Of a stretch of 64,000 nt of DNA, positions 17,613 through 27,198 are shown in pieces. The notes below the pieces were generated by a model. That model worked only from the letters and a program-made list of their open reading frames with translations. It was not told the origin of the DNA and searched no databases. Within the stretch, counting starts at the first letter, position 1, and every line of letters begins with the position of its first letter. Source of the DNA: Ruminococcus sp. (GTDB lineage: Bacteria; Bacillota; Clostridia; Oscillospirales; Ruminococcaceae); NCBI RefSeq assembly GCF_017549005.1, contig NZ_JAFYYT010000003.1, positions 124,001 through 188,000 on the forward strand, given 5' to 3'. The translations under genes and the position numbers were made by a program.

Positions 17613-19988
17613 TCATGCGCCGTAGACCTGTGAAGCGATATCAACTGTCTGCTTTGCGTCCTTTGCATAGAAGTCCGCGTGTATCTGCTCCGCGTATGAA
17701 GCTGTGAGGACAGCTCCTCCCACGACGGTCCTGCATTCGGGGTACTTCTCGTTGAGCTGTTTTATAGTCTCGGCCATAGCGCCGAGAGTGGTCGTCATAA
17801 GTGCGGAAAGTCCCACAAGGCTGACCTTGTTTTCTATGGCGGCATCGACAATGGTCTCGGGAGGAACGTCCTTGCCGAGGTCGATGACCGTAAATCCGTA
17901 GCTGTCAAGGAGCACCTTGACGATGTTCTTGCCGATATCGTGTATATCTCCGTGGACTGTGGCAAGGACGACCTTGCCCTTTGAAACGCTTTCGCTGTTT
18001 GCGGCGAAAAGCTTAGTCTTTATGACCTCGAAGCAAGCCTGCGCGGCTTCTGCGGTGAGTATGAGCTGCGGCAGGAATATCTTTCCCTTCTCGAACTTTG
18101 CTCCTGCATTGTCGAGAGCAGGGATAAGGTAGCTGTTGATTATCTCCATAGGGTCGACAGTGTACATGAGCTCCTCGGCGGCTTTCACAGCCTGATTTTT
18201 CAGACCGTTCTCCACCGAGTACATTATATCGGGAGCTCCCTTGTCCTGTGCAGGGGCGGGAGCCTTCGGCGCATTGTCGTCCTGTGCGTATATGCTTATG
18301 AAATCCGCAGAATTGCGGTCTATTCCCGCAAGGAGCCTGTAAGCGCGTACAGCTCCGATGATACCCTCGATATTGGGGTTTATGATAGGCAGGGTCAGAC
18401 CACTGTGGAGCGCCATTGTAAGGAACGTCCTTGTGATGAGCTCCCTGTTCGGCAGACCGAAGGAGATATTCGATACGCCGAGAACGGTATTGAGGCCAAG
18501 CTCCGTTTTTACCATGTGGAGAGCGTTAAGAGTTTCCATAACGCCGTCCTGTTCGGCAGAAGCCGTAAGGGTAAGGCAGTCGATGAAAACGTCCTCTTTG
18601 GGTATGCCATAATCCATAGCTCTGCGGAGTATCTTCTCCGCGATAGCGAAACGTCCGTCGGCAGTCTTAGGGATACCGCCCTTGTCGAGAGCAAGTCCCA
18701 CCACGGAAGCACCGTATTTCTTGACGAGTGGAAGTATAGCCTCTAAGGACTCGTCCTCGCCGTTTACCGAGTTTACGATAGGCTTGCCGTTGTAAACTCT
18801 CAGGCCTGCCTCAAGCACGGCAGGTATAGTTGAATCAAGCTGCAAAGGCGTATCGCAGACGCTCTGTATAGCCTTTACTGCCGTGACCATCATTTCCTTT
18901 TCGTCTATGCCCGGCAGTCCCACATTTACGTCGAGTATCTCCGCGCCTGCGTGTATCTGCTCGACAGCCTGACCGAGGATATAGTCCACGTCATGGGCGA
19001 GAAGAGCTTCCTTGAAGCGTTTCTTTCCCGTAGGATTGATACGTTCGCCGATGACACGGGGCTGATTTATGGTCACGCAGTTGACTGCGGAACAGGCTAT
19101 GCTTGCACGGACTATCTTCCTTGTCTGCCTTTCCATGCCCGAAAGAGCCTCTGTCATAGCGGAAATGTGCTCGGGAGTAGTTCCGCAGCAGCCGCCGAAT
19201 ACGGTAACTCCTGCATTTGCGAGTTTCACCGCGCTTTCTGCGAAGTCCTGCGGACCTACATTGTATTCATTGGTCACAGGGTCGGGAAGTCCTGCGTTGG
19301 GCTTTGCGATAACGGGCAGAGTTGTAAGGGAGCATATCCTGTCGAGAACAGGGAAGAGCTCTTCGGGGCCGAGGGAGCAGTTGACGCCGATAGCGTCAGC
19401 TCCGAGGCCTTCAAGAACAGCCACCATACATTCGGGAGAAACGCCTGTAAATGTACGCATATTCTCCTCAAAGGTCATGGTGACGAGAACTGGCTTGTCC
19501 GAGTTCTCCTTTGCGGCGAGAACAGCGGCTTTTACCTCATAAAGGTCTGTCATTGTCTCTATAACTATTACGTCTGCATCTTTTCCTGCGAGAACGAGCT
19601 CCTGATAAATGTCATATGCGGTCTCGAATTTGAGAGTTCCCGCAGGCTCGAGGAGCTGTCCAATAGGGCCTAGATCGAGGGCTACAAGAGCCCTGCTTGC
19701 GGCTGCTTTTTTTGCGTTGGCAACTCCTGCGGTGACGACTTCCTCAACGGAATGTCCGCTGTTTGCCAGCTTGAAGCGGTTTGCGCCGAAGGTGTTGGCG
19801 TAGATGATATCAGCGCCGCTTTCAACGTACAGGCGGTGGATATTCATTATCGCCTCAGGGTCGGTGATATTCAGCAGTTCGGGGACGTGCTCGGTCTTTA
19901 TGCCGTGAGCCTGCAGCATAGTTCCCATGCCTCCGTCCAGAAATACGAAACTGTTGTTTTCAAGCAGAGAATAGAATTCTTGGGACAT
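17613..19988 (-). CDS. metH: Cobalamin-dependent methionine synthase, short form
   Basis: Transfers the methyl group of 5-methyltetrahydrofolate to homocysteine through methylcobalamin. The 791 residues comprise a homocysteine-binding barrel (about 1-290, zinc ligands C204, C267 and C268 in GVNCS and GGCCG), a pterin-binding barrel (about 315-570, beginning near GERINPTGKKRFKEAL), a cap domain and a B12 domain with GDIHDIGKNIV. The C-terminal SAM-dependent reactivation domain of the 1227-residue E. coli enzyme is absent, as in many Firmicutes, so a separate reactivase is needed. Only 18 bases separate it from pheA upstream. Confidence 0.95.
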   Translation of the reverse strand: MSQEFYSLLENNSFVFLDGGMGTMLQAHGIKTEHVPELLNITDPEAIMNIHRLYVESGADIIYANTFGANRFKLANSGHSVEEVVTAGVANAKKAAASRALVALDLGPIGQLLEPAGTLKFETAYDIYQELVLAGKDADVIVIETMTDLYEVKAAVLAAKENSDKPVLVTMTFEENMRTFTGVSPECMVAVLEGLGADAIGVNCSLGPEELFPVLDRICSLTTLPVIAKPNAGLPDPVTNEYNVGPQDFAESAVKLANAGVTVFGGCCGTTPEHISAMTEALSGMERQTRKIVRASIACSAVNCVTINQPRVIGERINPTGKKRFKEALLAHDVDYILGQAVEQIHAGAEILDVNVGLPGIDEKEMMVTAVKAIQSVCDTPLQLDSTIPAVLEAGLRVYNGKPIVNSVNGEDESLEAILPLVKKYGASVVGLALDKGGIPKTADGRFAIAEKILRRAMDYGIPKEDVFIDCLTLTASAEQDGVMETLNALHMVKTELGLNTVLGVSNISFGLPNRELITRTFLTMALHSGLTLPIINPNIEGIIGAVRAYRLLAGIDRNSADFISIYAQDDNAPKAPAPAQDKGAPDIMYSVENGLKNQAVKAAEELMYTVDPMEIINSYLIPALDNAGAKFEKGKIFLPQLILTAEAAQACFEVIKTKLFAANSESVSKGKVVLATVHGDIHDIGKNIVKVLLDSYGFTVIDLGKDVPPETIVDAAIENKVSLVGLSALMTTTLGAMAETIKQLNEKYPECRTVVGGAVLTASYAEQIHADFYAKDAKQTVDIASQVYGA

Positions 19989-20006
19989 ATTTATCTCCTT
20001 TAGCCC

Positions 20007-21122
20007 TTATTCGGACTTGAATGTGCCGATACATCTGAAATTGCTGAGATTTTCCTCCAAATCGCGCAGAACAGCCTTAACACTTGGTTCGGAGAGCTTT
20101 CCGCTGAAATCGAGGAAGAACATTACGTCGAAGCTGCCGTCGCGGATAGGACGGTTCTCTATCCTGAGGAGGTTCATTCCGTTCACGAAGAATTTGGTGA
20201 GTAGACGGTAAAGACTACCTTCTTTGTGGGGGATAGTGAGCATTACGGAAACTGCGTCCGACTCCTCAGCCACCTGCAAGTCCTTGGAAATGATTATGAA
20301 CTGGGTGCGGTTTATGGTGCAGTCCGCGATATCCCTTGCCAGTATCTCAAGTCCAAGTTTTTCCGCACATGATGTGGAACATATCGCAGCGATAGGCTCA
20401 TCGCTTCTGAGCACCTTTTCAGCTGCTGTTGCGGTGTTGCTGTACTCGTGCTTTTTGAGCCTTGTCCTGCTGAGGAACACCTCGCACTGGGAAAGCGCCT
20501 GCCTGTGGGAATAAACGCAGGTTATGTCCTCTATTTTAGTGCCTTTTTTTGCTGCAAGACAGTGATCTATCTCCAAAGTTACCATTTTCACGATGTAGAA
20601 AGGATATTTTGCCATAAGGTCGTAGGTGCTGTCCACAGAGCCTGCGGTTGAGTTCTGAACGGGAAGTACGCCGTAGTCCACCTCTCCTGCCTGTACAGCC
20701 CTGAAAACGTCCTCAAATGAAGGATAGAAGGTGAAATCGCGCTTGCCGAACACCTTTTCCGCAGCAGCCTCGGAATTGGCTCCCGAAGTGCCCTGACAGC
20801 CTATTTTTTCCGCTCCCTCAAAATCGGGAGAGGTGTAGCTGTAATCGTGGGAATCCGTAAGTATGGTGCGGTTCTGCAGTATCTTGCTTATGTCCATGAT
20901 ATTGGTGAAAAGGGCGGTAGTGCCGTTTTCGAGATTTTCGTTGGCAGTCAGCTTTTTGATCCGGTCGATGATCTCCTGTTCGCGTCCTCCCTGAAAAACG
21001 GGCATATTGTGCTCCTTCTTGTAGTCTGCAACGCCCCTGCAAAGCTCCATGCGCTTCATAAAAAGAGAGAGTATCTCGCTGTCTATCTCATCTATCCCGT
21101 CGCGAAGCTGTTTAAGATCCAT
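20007..21122 (-). CDS. pheA: Bifunctional chorismate mutase / prephenate dehydratase
   Basis: Converts chorismate to prephenate and then to phenylpyruvate for phenylalanine synthesis; 371 residues. The AroQ-type chorismate mutase domain occupies about 1-90 (LRDGIDEIDSEILSLFMKRM), the prephenate dehydratase domain about 105-285 (GCQGTSGANSEAAAEKVF, then the substrate-binding VLPVQNSTAGSV) and an ACT domain about 290-368 for feedback control by phenylalanine. The ACT motif reads RIENRP where ESRP is usual. It is the first gene of a pheA-metH unit. Confidence 0.94.
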   Translation of the reverse strand: MDLKQLRDGIDEIDSEILSLFMKRMELCRGVADYKKEHNMPVFQGGREQEIIDRIKKLTANENLENGTTALFTNIMDISKILQNRTILTDSHDYSYTSPDFEGAEKIGCQGTSGANSEAAAEKVFGKRDFTFYPSFEDVFRAVQAGEVDYGVLPVQNSTAGSVDSTYDLMAKYPFYIVKMVTLEIDHCLAAKKGTKIEDITCVYSHRQALSQCEVFLSRTRLKKHEYSNTATAAEKVLRSDEPIAAICSTSCAEKLGLEILARDIADCTINRTQFIIISKDLQVAEESDAVSVMLTIPHKEGSLYRLLTKFFVNGMNLLRIENRPIRDGSFDVMFFLDFSGKLSEPSVKAVLRDLEENLSNFRCIGTFKSE

Positions 21123-21142
21123 AAAAAATACCTCCGATATTA

Positions 21143-21220
21143 GCCGTCAGCTGTCAGCCCTTATCTGTCAGCTCTCAAAGGCTGAAAGCTGACGGATAAA
21201 GGCTAATGGCTAAGGCTCAT
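21143..21220. repeat. Palindromic intergenic repeat (copy 4) in the pheA leader
   Basis: AGCCCTTATCTGTCAGCT (21156-21173) pairs with AGCTGACGGATAAAGGCT (21187-21204) at 16 of 18 positions, with outer TTAGCC and GGCTAA arms. Same TTAGCC/GGCTAA word family as the other copies. It lies between promoter and pheA start and so is transcribed. Confidence 0.7.
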
Positions 21221-21235
21221 TGATATACCTCACAT

Positions 21236-21264
21236 ATTATATCATTTTTTTTTGTAGAAATCAA
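21236..21264 (-). promoter_or_regulatory. pheA-metH promoter
   Basis: Minus strand TTGATT (21264-21259), 17 bases, TATAAT (21241-21236). Confidence 0.75.
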
Positions 21265-21283
21265 TAAAAAAGAAGTAAATATA

Positions 21284-21313
21284 TTGCAAAGGCTACTTGT
21301 TTTATGTTATAAT
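21284..21313 (+). promoter_or_regulatory. ruvC-ruvA promoter
   Basis: TTGCAA (21284-21289), 18 bases, TATAAT (21308-21313). It is divergent from the pheA promoter. Transcription would start near 21320, which rules out the ATG at 21297 as ruvC start. Confidence 0.75.
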
Positions 21314-21344
21314 AATACAGTATATAGTGAGAAACTATATTCAC

Positions 21345-21869
21345 ATGAAGAACAAAATCAAAAACAGGTATAAAACATTGAAAAAAGTCAGAATACTGGG
21401 CATTGATCCGGGTTATGCCATAGTCGGATTCGGAGTTCTCGATTACGACGGCATCAGGTTCACGCCCATAGAGTACGGAGCTGTGCTGACAGAGGCAGGA
21501 ACGCCATTTCCGGAGCGTTTGAGGGCTATACATGAGGATATAGAGTACATATTCGATAAATTCTCGCCCGAATGTATGGCAATAGAGCGGCTTTACTTCA
21601 CAACGAACCAGAAAACCGCCATAGATGTTGCCCAGGCGCGCGGAATAACCGTGCTTTCGGCTGCAAAGCGGAATATCCCCGTTTCGGAGTATACTCCCCT
21701 GCAGGTGAAGCAGTCGGTTGTAGGCTACGGAAAGGCTGAAAAAAAGCAGGTAATGGAAATGACGAGGCAGATACTCGGACTCGCTCAGATACCTAAGCCC
21801 GACGACGCTGCCGACGCCCTTGCCATAGCCATTTGTCACGGGCACAGCACAAGATTTGATTTCAGATAA
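21345..21869 (+). CDS. ruvC: Holliday junction resolvase RuvC
   Basis: Endonuclease that cuts Holliday junctions together with RuvAB. The four-acid active site is visible as GIDPG, IERLYF, and the C-terminal PDDAADALAIAICH. The ORF opens at 21297, upstream of the likely transcription start. I use the ATG at 21345 (174 residues); a TTG at 21378 gives LKKVRILGIDPG and 163 residues, nearer the usual 160-165, and is a real alternative since neither has a strong RBS. Confidence 0.95.
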   Translation: MKNKIKNRYKTLKKVRILGIDPGYAIVGFGVLDYDGIRFTPIEYGAVLTEAGTPFPERLRAIHEDIEYIFDKFSPECMAIERLYFTTNQKTAIDVAQARGITVLSAAKRNIPVSEYTPLQVKQSVVGYGKAEKKQVMEMTRQILGLAQIPKPDDAADALAIAICHGHSTRFDFR

Positions 21870-21882
21870 AGGAAACGTAAAA

Positions 21883-22503
21883 ATGATATACAGTGTAAAA
21901 GGAACGCTTACAGTCAAGGAGCTCGGTTTCGCAGTCATCGAATGCGGCGGAGTCGGCTACGGCTGCCGCACTTCATACAATACCGTCGCTCAGCTGGGCG
22001 ATATCGGCAGCGAGGCGAAGCTCTATACATACCTCTACGTAAGGGAGGACGTTGTGGAGCTCTTCGGCTTCGCCACCCTGCAGGAGCTGAGCTGCTTCAA
22101 GCTGCTCATATCCGTATCGGGCGTGGGACCGAAGGCGGCTACGGCTATACTTTCCGACGTGACGCCCGAGAAGTTCGCTCTTCTCGTGGCTTCGGGAGAC
22201 AGCAAGGCGTTCACAAAGACAAAGGGAATAGGTGCAAAGACTGCTCAGAGACTTGTTCTCGAGCTCAAGGACAAGATATCGTCGGAGTCCATAAGCGGAA
22301 GCATAAGCAGCGACGCTGCGGCTCTTGCGAGCATACCTGCGGAAGCGTCCTCGTCGGTATCGGAAGCCCTCGAAGCCCTCATGGTCCTCGGATATTCCCA
22401 GGGAGAAGCGGCTCCTATACTGGGCAAGCTCGACCCGTCCCTCAGTACACAGGAGCTCATAAAGGAAACACTCAGACTAATGGCTGCAAAAAATATGCGC
22501 TGA
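21883..22503 (+). CDS. ruvA: Holliday junction branch-migration protein RuvA
   Basis: Tetrameric DNA-binding subunit that targets RuvB to Holliday junctions; 206 residues, normal. Three domains are present: OB-fold N-terminus (MIYSVKGTL, YTYLYVREDVVELFGF), tandem helix-hairpin-helix (LLISVSGVGPKAATAIL and TKGIGAKTAQRLVLELKDK), and the C-terminal RuvB-binding helices after a Ser/Ala linker. The ATG at 21883 follows AAAGGA; the frame-extended start at 21856 overlaps ruvC and is rejected. Confidence 0.97.
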   Translation: MIYSVKGTLTVKELGFAVIECGGVGYGCRTSYNTVAQLGDIGSEAKLYTYLYVREDVVELFGFATLQELSCFKLLISVSGVGPKAATAILSDVTPEKFALLVASGDSKAFTKTKGIGAKTAQRLVLELKDKISSESISGSISSDAAALASIPAEASSSVSEALEALMVLGYSQGEAAPILGKLDPSLSTQELIKETLRLMAAKNMR

Positions 22504-22545
22504 AAAGTTATTTTTCAAAATATTGAAGCAAGGAAGGTTACTGTT

Positions 22546-23280
22546 ATGATGAATCTTGACGAATTGCTGAAAGCGGCAATAAAAGACCCCTCACAGCGTT
22601 CATTGTTCTTACAGACGCTTATAAAGAGCGACGTATATGTAATATGCAAGAACCCTGTCAAGCAGGAGCGCGACCGCTCTGAGGGCGGCGTACAGCTCGA
22701 ACTGATAACCACCCAGAACCCCGACGGCGAGGTATTCATACCGTTTTTTACAAGCTACCGTGCTCTCCAGCAGTTCGCCAAAAGATATGTTGACTGCTAT
22801 AAAATAAACTGCCTGCGTCTTTTCGACCTTATACAGTCGGTCTCGGCAGTTCTCAACCCCAATTCCTACGGCAAGGAGTTCTCGTCGCAGGAGATAAAGA
22901 GCATTCTCATGATAGCCCGTAATCTCAAGATAAAGGCTATCTCCTACAACGAAGCCGATATCATAAGCTATCGCCCCGTTGAGCACTCCGTGAGCCATAT
23001 CACAAGAGCTGCCAGCAAGTTCCTGTCGAAGCAGCCCAATGTTGACCGCGCATTCATCATGGAGATGATAAAGGGCTGCGAAAAGCCGCAGATACTCCTT
23101 GTCCTCGATATGATGGGAAGTACGCGAAAGCTCTTTGTGCCGCTGTCAAAGTATCTTTCAAAGACAGTAAAGGCCAACGAGCACCTGTGCTTCATAAGCT
23201 ATGAACAGGATATGGGCAAGAAGGCAGCGGAGACCGTAGAGCCCTTCTATGTCCGCAAGAAGAGATTTTTCGAGAAATAA
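22546..23280 (+). CDS. SseB-family-like protein between ruvA and ruvB
   Basis: A 244-residue cytosolic protein. The first ~120 residues resemble the SseB N-terminal fold (VYVICKNPV, then a polar insert, GEVFIPFFTSYRALQQFA, and VLNPNSYGKEFSSQEI), and the remainder resembles the SseB C-terminal domain. Family function is poorly known. ATGATG start with AAGGAAGG upstream. It sits in the ruvA-ruvB interval with 42 and 15 base gaps, so it is probably cotranscribed, but no recombination role is shown by the sequence. Confidence 0.7.
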   Translation: MMNLDELLKAAIKDPSQRSLFLQTLIKSDVYVICKNPVKQERDRSEGGVQLELITTQNPDGEVFIPFFTSYRALQQFAKRYVDCYKINCLRLFDLIQSVSAVLNPNSYGKEFSSQEIKSILMIARNLKIKAISYNEADIISYRPVEHSVSHITRAASKFLSKQPNVDRAFIMEMIKGCEKPQILLVLDMMGSTRKLFVPLSKYLSKTVKANEHLCFISYEQDMGKKAAETVEPFYVRKKRFFEK

Positions 23281-23295
23281 TACAGAGGTGTTTAT

Positions 23296-24357
23296 TTGAT
23301 ACAAACAGAGGATATGGAGTTCGCTCCGAGGATAATAACTCCCGAGAATACCACGGAGGACAGCGATGTCGAGATAAGTCTCAGACCGCAGACCCTCCAC
23401 GAGTATATCGGACAGGAAAAGGTGAAGGAAAACCTCGCCATATACATCGAGGCGGCAAAGCGCAGAAGCGAGCCTCTCGACCATGTACTCCTGTACGGAC
23501 CTCCGGGTCTCGGAAAGACTACCCTTTCATCAATTATAGCTCATGAGCTTGGAGTGAACCTCCGCGTTACAACGGGTCCTGCCATTGAAAAGCCGGGCGA
23601 CCTGGTATCGCTTCTCACGAGCCTTTCCGACAACGATGTGCTTTTCATTGACGAGATACACAGACTGTCCCGTGCGGTGGAGGAGATACTCTACCCTGCG
23701 CTTGAGGACAGAGTAATAGATATTATCATCGGCAAGGGGCCCTCTGCCCGTTCCATACGCATGGACCTCAAGCCTTTTACGCTCATAGGCGCAACTACGA
23801 GAGCAGGACAGCTTTCCGCACCTCTCCGTGACCGCTTCGGCGTTATACAGCGCCTTGAGCTCTACACAAAAGAACAGCTCACGGACATCGTGAGAAGAAG
23901 CTCTATGATACTGGGTATCCCCTGCACCTCCGACGGAGCTGCGGAGATAGCCGGCAGGGCGCGCGGTACGCCGCGTATAGCAAACCGTCTGCTTAAAAGA
24001 GTCCGCGACTTTGCCGACGTTATGGGCAACGGTCAGATAACGCAGGAGATAGCCTCCATCGCCCTCAGCCGCCTTGACATCGACAACCTCGGTCTCGACG
24101 GACTTGACAGGCGTATGCTTGAAATGATAATCAAGGGCTACGGCGGCGGACCTGTGGGACTTGAGACCCTCGCCTCCGCTATAAACGAGGAGAGCGTTAC
24201 CCTCGAGGATATATGTGAGCCATTCCTTATGCAGCTGGGCTTCCTGGGAAGGACTCCGCGCGGAAGAGTGGCTACGAGACTCGCCTACGAGCACCTCGGG
24301 ATAACTCCTCCCGAGCAGCAGACAGCGCCCCCTGATGACGGACAGATGAGCTTCTGA
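23296..24357 (+). CDS. ruvB: Holliday junction helicase RuvB
   Basis: AAA+ motor that drives branch migration with RuvA; 353 residues. Walker [10 protein letters not shown], Walker [10 protein letters not shown], sensor 1 and arginine finger [18 protein letters not shown], and the winged-helix C-terminus [14 protein letters not shown] are all present. The TTG start at 23296 has AGAGGTG at good spacing; the next ATG (23314) is possible but lacks one. Confidence 0.97.
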   Translation: MIQTEDMEFAPRIITPENTTEDSDVEISLRPQTLHEYIGQEKVKENLAIYIEAAKRRSEPLDHVLLYGPPGLGKTTLSSIIAHELGVNLRVTTGPAIEKPGDLVSLLTSLSDNDVLFIDEIHRLSRAVEEILYPALEDRVIDIIIGKGPSARSIRMDLKPFTLIGATTRAGQLSAPLRDRFGVIQRLELYTKEQLTDIVRRSSMILGIPCTSDGAAEIAGRARGTPRIANRLLKRVRDFADVMGNGQITQEIASIALSRLDIDNLGLDGLDRRMLEMIIKGYGGGPVGLETLASAINEESVTLEDICEPFLMQLGFLGRTPRGRVATRLAYEHLGITPPEQQTAPPDDGQMSF

Positions 24358-24388
24358 CGATGCTCCCCGAAAGGGAGAGAGGTAGAAA

Positions 24389-24916
24389 ATGCTGATAAAA
24401 GGTTCAAGGAGATACAATCTCAGACATAACAGCGAGCGAGCGGAGCAGCCTGAGTTCGGCAAGATGATAAACGGCCAGGCTAAAGGCCGTGTTTCTTCAC
24501 TGAGGTACGGCATTTGTCCCATGAGCTTCAATGGCTGCGAGGTCATAGCGGTACACAACGCGCTTGTTTATCTCGGCAAGCCTCAGCCGCTGAAGGACGT
24601 CGCCTTTTATATGGAGCGTTTCCGCATACTCATGGGATTTTTCGGCTGCAATGCGTTCAGGCTCGGGAAAGCGCTTGAACATTTCGGGGCAGGGTATGAC
24701 CGCGTGAGCAGCGCGGAGGATGCAAATGCGTTTATTATGACCTTCTGGACAAGACGCCCTTTCCTTTCAATGATACATACCGTTTTCTGTGTGAGGGAGG
24801 CAGGCGTTATCAAGGTCTATAACCGCTACAACAATGTGTGTACAACAGAGATATGCCGCAGCGTTGAGGAATTGGCAAAAAAACGCTGCATAATCGCGAT
24901 ATATAAAATCAGTTGA
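24389..24916 (+). CDS. Possible C39-like cysteine peptidase fold protein
   Basis: A 175-residue protein I cannot name with certainty. SFNGCEVIAVHNALVYLG fits the nucleophile helix of papain-like C39-type enzymes (Cys at the start of a hydrophobic helix, Asn one turn later), and SMIHTVFCV followed by VYNRYNN would supply His and Asn. No signal peptide or membrane segment, so any activity would be cytosolic. It lies between ruvB and glmM on the same strand; no functional link is obvious. Confidence 0.55.
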   Translation: MLIKGSRRYNLRHNSERAEQPEFGKMINGQAKGRVSSLRYGICPMSFNGCEVIAVHNALVYLGKPQPLKDVAFYMERFRILMGFFGCNAFRLGKALEHFGAGYDRVSSAEDANAFIMTFWTRRPFLSMIHTVFCVREAGVIKVYNRYNNVCTTEICRSVEELAKKRCIIAIYKIS

Positions 24917-24941
24917 GAAATAAAAGGGAGACGACAAGTCA

Positions 24942-26300
24942 ATGGCAAAATTGTTCGGTACTGACGGTCCGAGAGGCATTGCGGTGACCGACCTCACCTG
25001 CGAGCTGGCAATGCAGACGGGAAGAGCTGCTGCGTCTGTGCTTGCGAAAAAGGGCGGAAAGACCAGGATACTTGTGGGCAAGGATACAAGACGTTCCTCG
25101 GATGCGCTTGAAGCTGCGGTATGCGCAGGTATATGCTCAGTCGGTGCAGACGCGGAGCTCCTCGGAATAGTTCCCACACCTGCGGTAGCTCACCTTATAG
25201 GCGCTCATGAAGCCGACGGCGGCATTATGATATCGGGAAGCCATAACAGTGCCGAATTCAACGGATTAAAGATATTCTGCGGCAAAGGCCACAAGGTCAT
25301 GGAGGAGGCCGAGGACGAGATAGAGCGCCTCGTGCTGTACGCTCCTCAGGAAATGAAGCCCTGTTCCAATGAGAATATGGGGCGCATGATACATTCCGAG
25401 AAAACGGCTGCCGCCGAGTACATAGAACACGTAAAAAATGCCGCGGATACAGACCTCAGCGGCTTCAGGATAGCTGTAGACTGCGCCAACGGGTGCGCGG
25501 CGTTCACGGCAAGAAAGATATTCAACGCTCTCGGCGCAAAGACATATGTAATGTTTGACAAGCCCGACGGCACCAACATAAACAGGGACTGCGGAAGTAC
25601 CCATATACAGCACCTCATGGAGTTCGTCGTGAAAAACCGCTGTGACTGCGGACTTGCCTTTGACGGCGACGCTGACCGCTGCATAGCAGTTGACGAAAAA
25701 GGCGCTCTGCTCGACGGCGACCGGCAGCTCGCCATTTTTGCGCGTAGCATGAAGGAGCAGGGGCTTCTTGACAAGGATACGGCAGTCATTACCGCGATGA
25801 GCAGTCTCGGACTGCGCAAGTACGCCGCTGCAAACGGCATAAAGCTGGTCAGCTCGGGCGCAGGAGCGCGATATGTGCTGGAGCGTATGCTGGAGGGCGG
25901 CTACAAGCTGGGCGGCGAGCCGAACGGTCATATCATCTTCCTCGGCGACAGCGGAACAGGCGACGGACAGCTTGCAGGAGCAAGGCTCATGAGTATCATG
26001 AAGCGAAGCGGACTGAAACTTAGTCAGCTTTCGGAGGATATACCCGCTTATCCGCAGGTCAAGCTGAATGTCAAGATATCGCCCCACTTCAAGGAGCTCT
26101 GGAAAAACGAAAAGAGCGTCACGGAGCTCATCGAGAGCTTTGAAAAGGAGCTCGGCGAGGACGGCAGGATAATGGTCCGTGAAAGCGGAAAAGAGCCTAT
26201 AGTACGCATAATGGCTGAGGGCAGCGACTTCGGCAGGATAAACGATATGGCTGTTGAGATAGCGCAGCATATAAAGGAAAAATGTTCGGCAGGCGAATGA
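24942..26300 (+). CDS. glmM: Phosphoglucosamine mutase
   Basis: Interconverts glucosamine 6- and 1-phosphate on the way to UDP-GlcNAc for peptidoglycan. 452 residues, normal. The phosphoserine loop reads ISGSHNSAEFNG (usual SASHNP), with S100 as the phosphorylated serine; metal loop FDGDADRC, sugar loop GGEPNGHII (usual GGEQSGH) and phosphate loop RESGKEPIVRIMAE (usual RxSGTE) follow in order. These loop changes are unusual, so a related hexosephosphate mutase cannot be fully excluded. Confidence 0.88.
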   Translation: MAKLFGTDGPRGIAVTDLTCELAMQTGRAAASVLAKKGGKTRILVGKDTRRSSDALEAAVCAGICSVGADAELLGIVPTPAVAHLIGAHEADGGIMISGSHNSAEFNGLKIFCGKGHKVMEEAEDEIERLVLYAPQEMKPCSNENMGRMIHSEKTAAAEYIEHVKNAADTDLSGFRIAVDCANGCAAFTARKIFNALGAKTYVMFDKPDGTNINRDCGSTHIQHLMEFVVKNRCDCGLAFDGDADRCIAVDEKGALLDGDRQLAIFARSMKEQGLLDKDTAVITAMSSLGLRKYAAANGIKLVSSGAGARYVLERMLEGGYKLGGEPNGHIIFLGDSGTGDGQLAGARLMSIMKRSGLKLSQLSEDIPAYPQVKLNVKISPHFKELWKNEKSVTELIESFEKELGEDGRIMVRESGKEPIVRIMAEGSDFGRINDMAVEIAQHIKEKCSAGE

Positions 26301-26329
26301 GCGCCGATAGAATATAAGGAGCATTTATT

Positions 26330-27193
26330 TTGAGAACAGCAGATAACTGGAAGGATTACAGGATAATAGATACGTCTGACGGTGAAAAGCTTGAAAAATG
26401 GGGGAATATCAGCCTTGTGCGCCCCGATCCGCAGATAATATGGAAGACTGAGCGCAGCGACCCCCTGTGGAAAAATGCGGACGGTCACTATCACCGTTCC
26501 AATCAGGGCGGCGGAAAATGGGAGTTCCGCAAAAGACTTCCCGAGTCATGGAACATAAGCTACGGCGACCTTACCTTCAATATCCGTCCCACAGGCTTCA
26601 AGCACACGGGGCTTTTCCCCGAGCAGGCGGTCAACTGGGATTATATGGCGGATAAGATACGCAGTTCGGGCAGGGAAATAAACGTACTGAACCTGTTTGC
26701 CTATACGGGCGGAGCAACTCTTGCCTGTGCGGCGGCAGGTGCTTCTGTGTGTCATGTCGACGCTTCAAAGGGCATGGTGCAGTGGGCGAGAGACAACGCG
26801 GCGGCTTCGGGACTTACCGACAAGCCCATACGCTGGATAGTGGACGACTGCGAGAAGTTCATAGCCCGCGAGATACGCCGCGGACGGAAGTACGACGCCA
26901 TAGTTATGGACCCTCCAAGCTACGGAAGAGGTCCGGGAGGCGAGGTCTGGAAACTGGAAAACTGCGTTTACGACCTTGTGAAGCTCTGCTCGGGAGTGCT
27001 TTCCGACGAGCCGCTGTTCTTCCTTATAAACAGCTATACTACGGGACTTTCGCCCTCGGTAATGGGATATATCCTCGGAACTGTCCTCACTGAGAAATAT
27101 GGCGGAAGTGTGAGTTTCGACGAGATAGGGCTCCCCGTAAAGTCAACGGGAATGACCCTGCCATGCGGTTCAACCGCTATCTGGCAGCGTTGA
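26330..27193 (+). CDS. RlmI/RlmK-like class I SAM-dependent methyltransferase
   Basis: A 287-residue methyltransferase of the COG1092 type. The entry segment FNIRPTGFKHTGLFPEQAVNW, motif I LNLFAYTGGATLACAAAGA, VDASKGMVQWARDNA and the catalytic-region IVMDPPSYGRG are characteristic of rRNA methylases of this group, but the PUA domain of RlmI is absent. TTG start at 26330 with AAGGAG upstream. The substrate base is not known; rRNA is most likely. Confidence 0.85.
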   Translation: MRTADNWKDYRIIDTSDGEKLEKWGNISLVRPDPQIIWKTERSDPLWKNADGHYHRSNQGGGKWEFRKRLPESWNISYGDLTFNIRPTGFKHTGLFPEQAVNWDYMADKIRSSGREINVLNLFAYTGGATLACAAAGASVCHVDASKGMVQWARDNAAASGLTDKPIRWIVDDCEKFIAREIRRGRKYDAIVMDPPSYGRGPGGEVWKLENCVYDLVKLCSGVLSDEPLFFLINSYTTGLSPSVMGYILGTVLTEKYGGSVSFDEIGLPVKSTGMTLPCGSTAIWQR

Positions 27194-27198
27194 AGTTT

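Noticed and set aside
23530..24558. 342-codon minus-strand frame opposite ruvB
   Set aside because: Antisense shadow of ruvB; no family resemblance or initiation site.
25266..26324. 352-codon minus-strand frame opposite glmM
   Set aside because: Antisense shadow produced by the codon bias of glmM.
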